From contig NZ_CP071238.1 in assembly GCF_017299535.1 (NCBI RefSeq), positions 2,542,001-2,606,000 of the forward strand: 64,000 nucleotides of DNA, written 5' to 3'. The position numbers and the translations under genes were made by a program. Below the pieces are notes generated by a model. It searched no databases. It saw only the letters and a list, made by a program, of their open reading frames with translations, and was not told where the DNA came from. Each line of letters begins with the position of its first letter. The stretch's first letter is position 1. The stretch comes from Serratia marcescens subsp. marcescens ATCC 13880. GTDB taxonomy: Bacteria > Pseudomonadota > Gammaproteobacteria > Enterobacterales > Enterobacteriaceae. Positions 63,382 to 64,000 of this stretch are shown piece after piece.

Positions 63382-63738
63382 ATGAGAAAAATATTTTTAG
63401 CCTGCCCCTACAGCCACGCCGACGCCAACGTCGTGCAGCAACGCTTTATCGCGTGCAACGACGTCGCCGCCACTATCGTACGCGCCGGCAGCGCCGTTTT
63501 TAGCCAGGTCAGCATGTCGCATCCGATCAACCTGTGTTTGCAAGAGCTCGACAAAACCGCCATCGGCAAGCTGTGGGCGCCGATCGACGCCCTGTTCATG
63601 GCGGCAATGGATGAGTTGATCGTGCTTGATTTACCGGGTTGGCAAGAGAGCGGCGGCATCAAGCGCGAGATGGACTCTTTCGCCGCGCGCGGCTGCCGCG
63701 TCAGCCTGTGGTCCGAGGTCGCAGGCGAGTTCAACTGA
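63382..63738 (+). CDS. DUF1937-family protein, nucleoside deoxyribosyltransferase-like fold
   Basis: 118 residues from an ATG at 63382; a TTG at 63364 is a less likely start. It begins MRKIFLACPYSHADANVVQQRF, the LACPYSH start that marks DUF1937 and relates it to nucleoside 2-deoxyribosyltransferases. The family's acidic pocket residue may lie in APIDALFMAAMDELIVLDLPGW. The second half (GGIKREMDSFAARGCRVSLW) matches the KGVxxEIxxA pattern of that fold. No reaction is established for DUF1937 to my knowledge. It lies 100 bases after the EutH-like gene, beyond a terminator, so its link to the kinase operon is uncertain. Confidence 0.82.
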   Translation: MRKIFLACPYSHADANVVQQRFIACNDVAATIVRAGSAVFSQVSMSHPINLCLQELDKTAIGKLWAPIDALFMAAMDELIVLDLPGWQESGGIKREMDSFAARGCRVSLWSEVAGEFN

Positions 63739-63776
63739 GGCGTGCGCCCCGCCGCTTAGCGCGACGGGGCGGCGGC

Positions 63777-64000
63777 TTATTTGCCGTTGGCCAATTCGCC
63801 GTACACCACCTGGCCGCGGAAACCGCGCCGCACCTGCTGGAACAGCTCGCGGAACGCCGGGTAATCCTGCGCCTGGCACAGCGCTTCCTTGCCGCGAATG
63901 GCGTTCACCTGCAGGCGGTGATTGACGGTCACCTGCTGCCCGTCGCGCCGCCACGCGACGCGATAGTCGCCCGCCGCATTGCGGAACTGCCTGTCTTGCG
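63777..64000 (-). CDS. 3' end of an unidentified gene, 5' part beyond the window
   Basis: The minus strand is open from the right edge to a TAA at 63777-63779, about 74 codons. The visible C-terminus ends FRELFQQVRRGFRGQVVYGELANGK and earlier contains VTVNHRLQVNAIRGKEALC. The strand pattern followed by YPAFRELFQQV resembles the tail of DUF3857/transglutaminase-like proteins, but this is only an impression. Codon use is that of a normal GC-rich gene of this genome. No start can be seen. Confidence 0.6.
   Translation of the reverse strand, partial: QDRQFRNAAGDYRVAWRRDGQQVTVNHRLQVNAIRGKEALCQAQDYPAFRELFQQVRRGFRGQVVYGELANGK

Overview
This 64 kb window looks like the replication-terminus region of an Enterobacterales chromosome, most likely Serratia of the marcescens group. 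Most genes are GC-rich and enterobacterial in type, and the set (a two-module catecholate NRPS cluster, an OprC-like copper receptor, RND and MFS pumps, Ggt, YdeP-type oxidoreductase) fits Serratia. The species call is inference. The terminus call is direct: a 28-bp sequence at 1237-1264 (minus strand) is identical, as I know it, to the E. coli chromosome-dimer resolution site dif, and one perfect MatP site (matS) lies at 11488-11500.

Layout. 1-2400: an AT-rich partial membrane gene, dif, a small NTF2-like gene and a decayed grpB-like gene bracketed by a perfect 26-bp inverted repeat roughly centred on dif, then a VOC protein. 2605-9022: GlxA-type regulator with a divergent SDR; an operon of two AhpD-fold proteins and a cupin; a MocR regulator; an NAD-epimerase-like gene. 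Both flanks of mocR carry a similar ~40-bp element, suggesting one small regulon. 9091-15330: YbaK protein, DUF2231 plus a sorbosone-dehydrogenase-like lipoprotein, a methyltransferase, then a DUF2946 protein and a copper TonB receptor. 15358-18885: two NAD(P)H-quinone-type oxidoreductases, each divergent from its own regulator (LysR, HxlR), and a LysE exporter.

18890-32747: a complete peptide-siderophore locus on the minus strand (fes, mbtH, C-A-T-E-C-A(Ser)-T-TE NRPS, entS), divergent from its TonB receptor across a Fur box. The domain order and the readable Ser code of the second A domain match the chrysobactin type (DHB-D-basic residue-L-Ser). No DHB synthesis genes are present, so DHB must come from elsewhere.

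32924-47152: SDR/LysR pair, DauR-like regulator, amino-acid permease, glutamate dehydrogenase, periplasmic ankyrin protein, PfpI protein, DUF1493 protein, and a full tripartite RND pump. 47273-54288: MFS pump with TetR, methyltransferase, Tat-exported agmatine-deiminase-like enzyme with a LysR, and gamma-glutamyltransferase. 54494-56788: YdeP-type molybdoenzyme.

56837-63738: the most unusual system. A DeoR regulator, an HcnB-like FAD protein and a GlpA-like FAD/BFD dehydrogenase face a divergent operon of a glycerol-kinase-like FGGY kinase, an EutH-type permease and a DUF1937 protein. The kinase keeps most glycerol-kinase substrate residues but has Gly where Arg83 should be, and EutH takes the place of GlpF. 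I infer import, phosphorylation and FAD-linked oxidation of a glycerol-like amino alcohol or polyol. The window ends in a truncated unidentified gene.
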